Below are positions 7,130-7,220 of a stretch of DNA of 7,220 nt, piece after piece. The first letter of the stretch is position 1. Each line of letters starts with the position of its first letter. A program made the position numbers and the translations under genes. The stretch comes from Methanomicrobiales archaeon (GTDB taxonomy: Archaea > Halobacteriota > Methanomicrobia > Methanomicrobiales > JACTUA01), in contig JAJRDC010000128.1 in assembly GCA_028678635.1 (NCBI GenBank), forward strand, positions 1 to 7,220. The letters are read 5' to 3'. Under the pieces are notes generated by a model, which was not told the DNA's origin, made no database searches, and was given only the letters and a program-made list of their open reading frames with translations.

Positions 7130-7139
7130 CCGCATGCGG
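7130..7139. repeat. Perfect palindrome in the mre11 leader
   Basis: CCGCATGCGG is a perfect 10-base inverted repeat. It lies about 45 bases before the mre11 ATG and downstream of the proposed TATA box, so within the predicted mRNA leader. The 6-mer GGTGCA occurs on either side of it (7124-7129 and 7155-7160). It could be an operator or chance in GC-rich DNA; nothing in the window decides. Confidence 0.35.
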
Positions 7140-7170
7140 GGCGAAGATGACGGGGGTGCAGGGTCACCAT

Positions 7171-7190
7171 CTATCTATATTCCCGTATCC
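7171..7190 (-). promoter_or_regulatory. Probable archaeal promoter of the mre11-rad50-nurA-herA operon
   Basis: An AT-rich island stands out from the GC-rich surroundings. On the minus strand it reads GGATACGGG followed by AATATAGATA (7181-7172), a reasonable BRE plus TATA box. With the usual spacing of about 25 bases, transcription would start near 7150 and leave a leader of about 60 bases before the mre11 ATG. TAATAT at 7197-7192 is an alternative box. On the plus strand the same island reads CTATCTATATT, so it could also drive a divergent gene starting near or beyond 7200. Confidence 0.5.
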
Positions 7191-7220
7191 GATATTAGTA
7201 TGGTGATGGGAGTGTCCAGG

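Noticed and set aside
7088..7135. Longer mre11 starting at the ATG at 7135 (16 extra residues)
   Set aside because: No ribosome-binding site precedes it, it falls in the palindrome of the leader, and MRIVHLADSHLG is the standard Mre11 N-terminus with GGAGGGGG correctly spaced.
1..7220. Defence system, CRISPR array, tRNA, insertion sequence or prophage remnant
   Set aside because: No regular repeat-spacer pattern, no tRNA T-loop, no transposase and no terminal repeats. The SMC-like ATPase plus nuclease plus HerA genes match the housekeeping Mre11-Rad50-NurA-HerA proteins motif by motif rather than a HerA-type defence module.

Overview
The window looks archaeal, most likely a GC-rich euryarchaeal methanogen of the Methanomicrobiales type. 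The main reason is the compact block of four archaeal end-resection genes (Mre11, Rad50, NurA, HerA). NurA with HerA is a mainly archaeal pair. The ribosome-binding sites fit an archaeal 16S tail (GGTGAT, GGTGA, GGAGG), and an AT-rich TATA/BRE-like island sits upstream of the block. The lineage below Archaea is inference from composition and overall protein style, not from a search.

Layout. Positions 1-281 hold the 3' end of a plus-strand gene for a small OB-fold protein whose start lies outside the window. Positions 282-522 are a convergent intergenic gap with G/C-run structure (a G-quadruplex motif and competing hairpins) but no convincing gene. From 523 to 7087 there is one uninterrupted minus-strand operon, read right to left: mre11 (7087-5936), rad50 (5949-3130), nurA (3133-2105), herA (2127-523). 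All three junctions overlap (14, 4 and 23 bases), so the proteins are probably translationally coupled. Positions 7088-7220 are the leader and promoter region, ending in an AT-rich island that may also serve a divergent gene to the right.

How the genes work together. Mre11 nuclease and Rad50 ATPase recognise and open a double-strand break. The HerA hexameric translocase with the NurA nuclease then degrades the 5' strand to leave the 3' overhang on which RadA loads. All four proteins appear full length and keep their catalytic motifs, so the pathway looks intact.

I did not find an undescribed system. The points worth a second look are local: a non-standard segment between Walker B and the D-loop of Rad50, the herA start embedded in the end of nurA, a perfect palindrome in the mre11 leader, the G4/hairpin element between the convergent genes, and the OB-fold neighbour. 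Long open frames on the plus strand opposite rad50, mre11 and herA are shadows of high-GC coding sequence.
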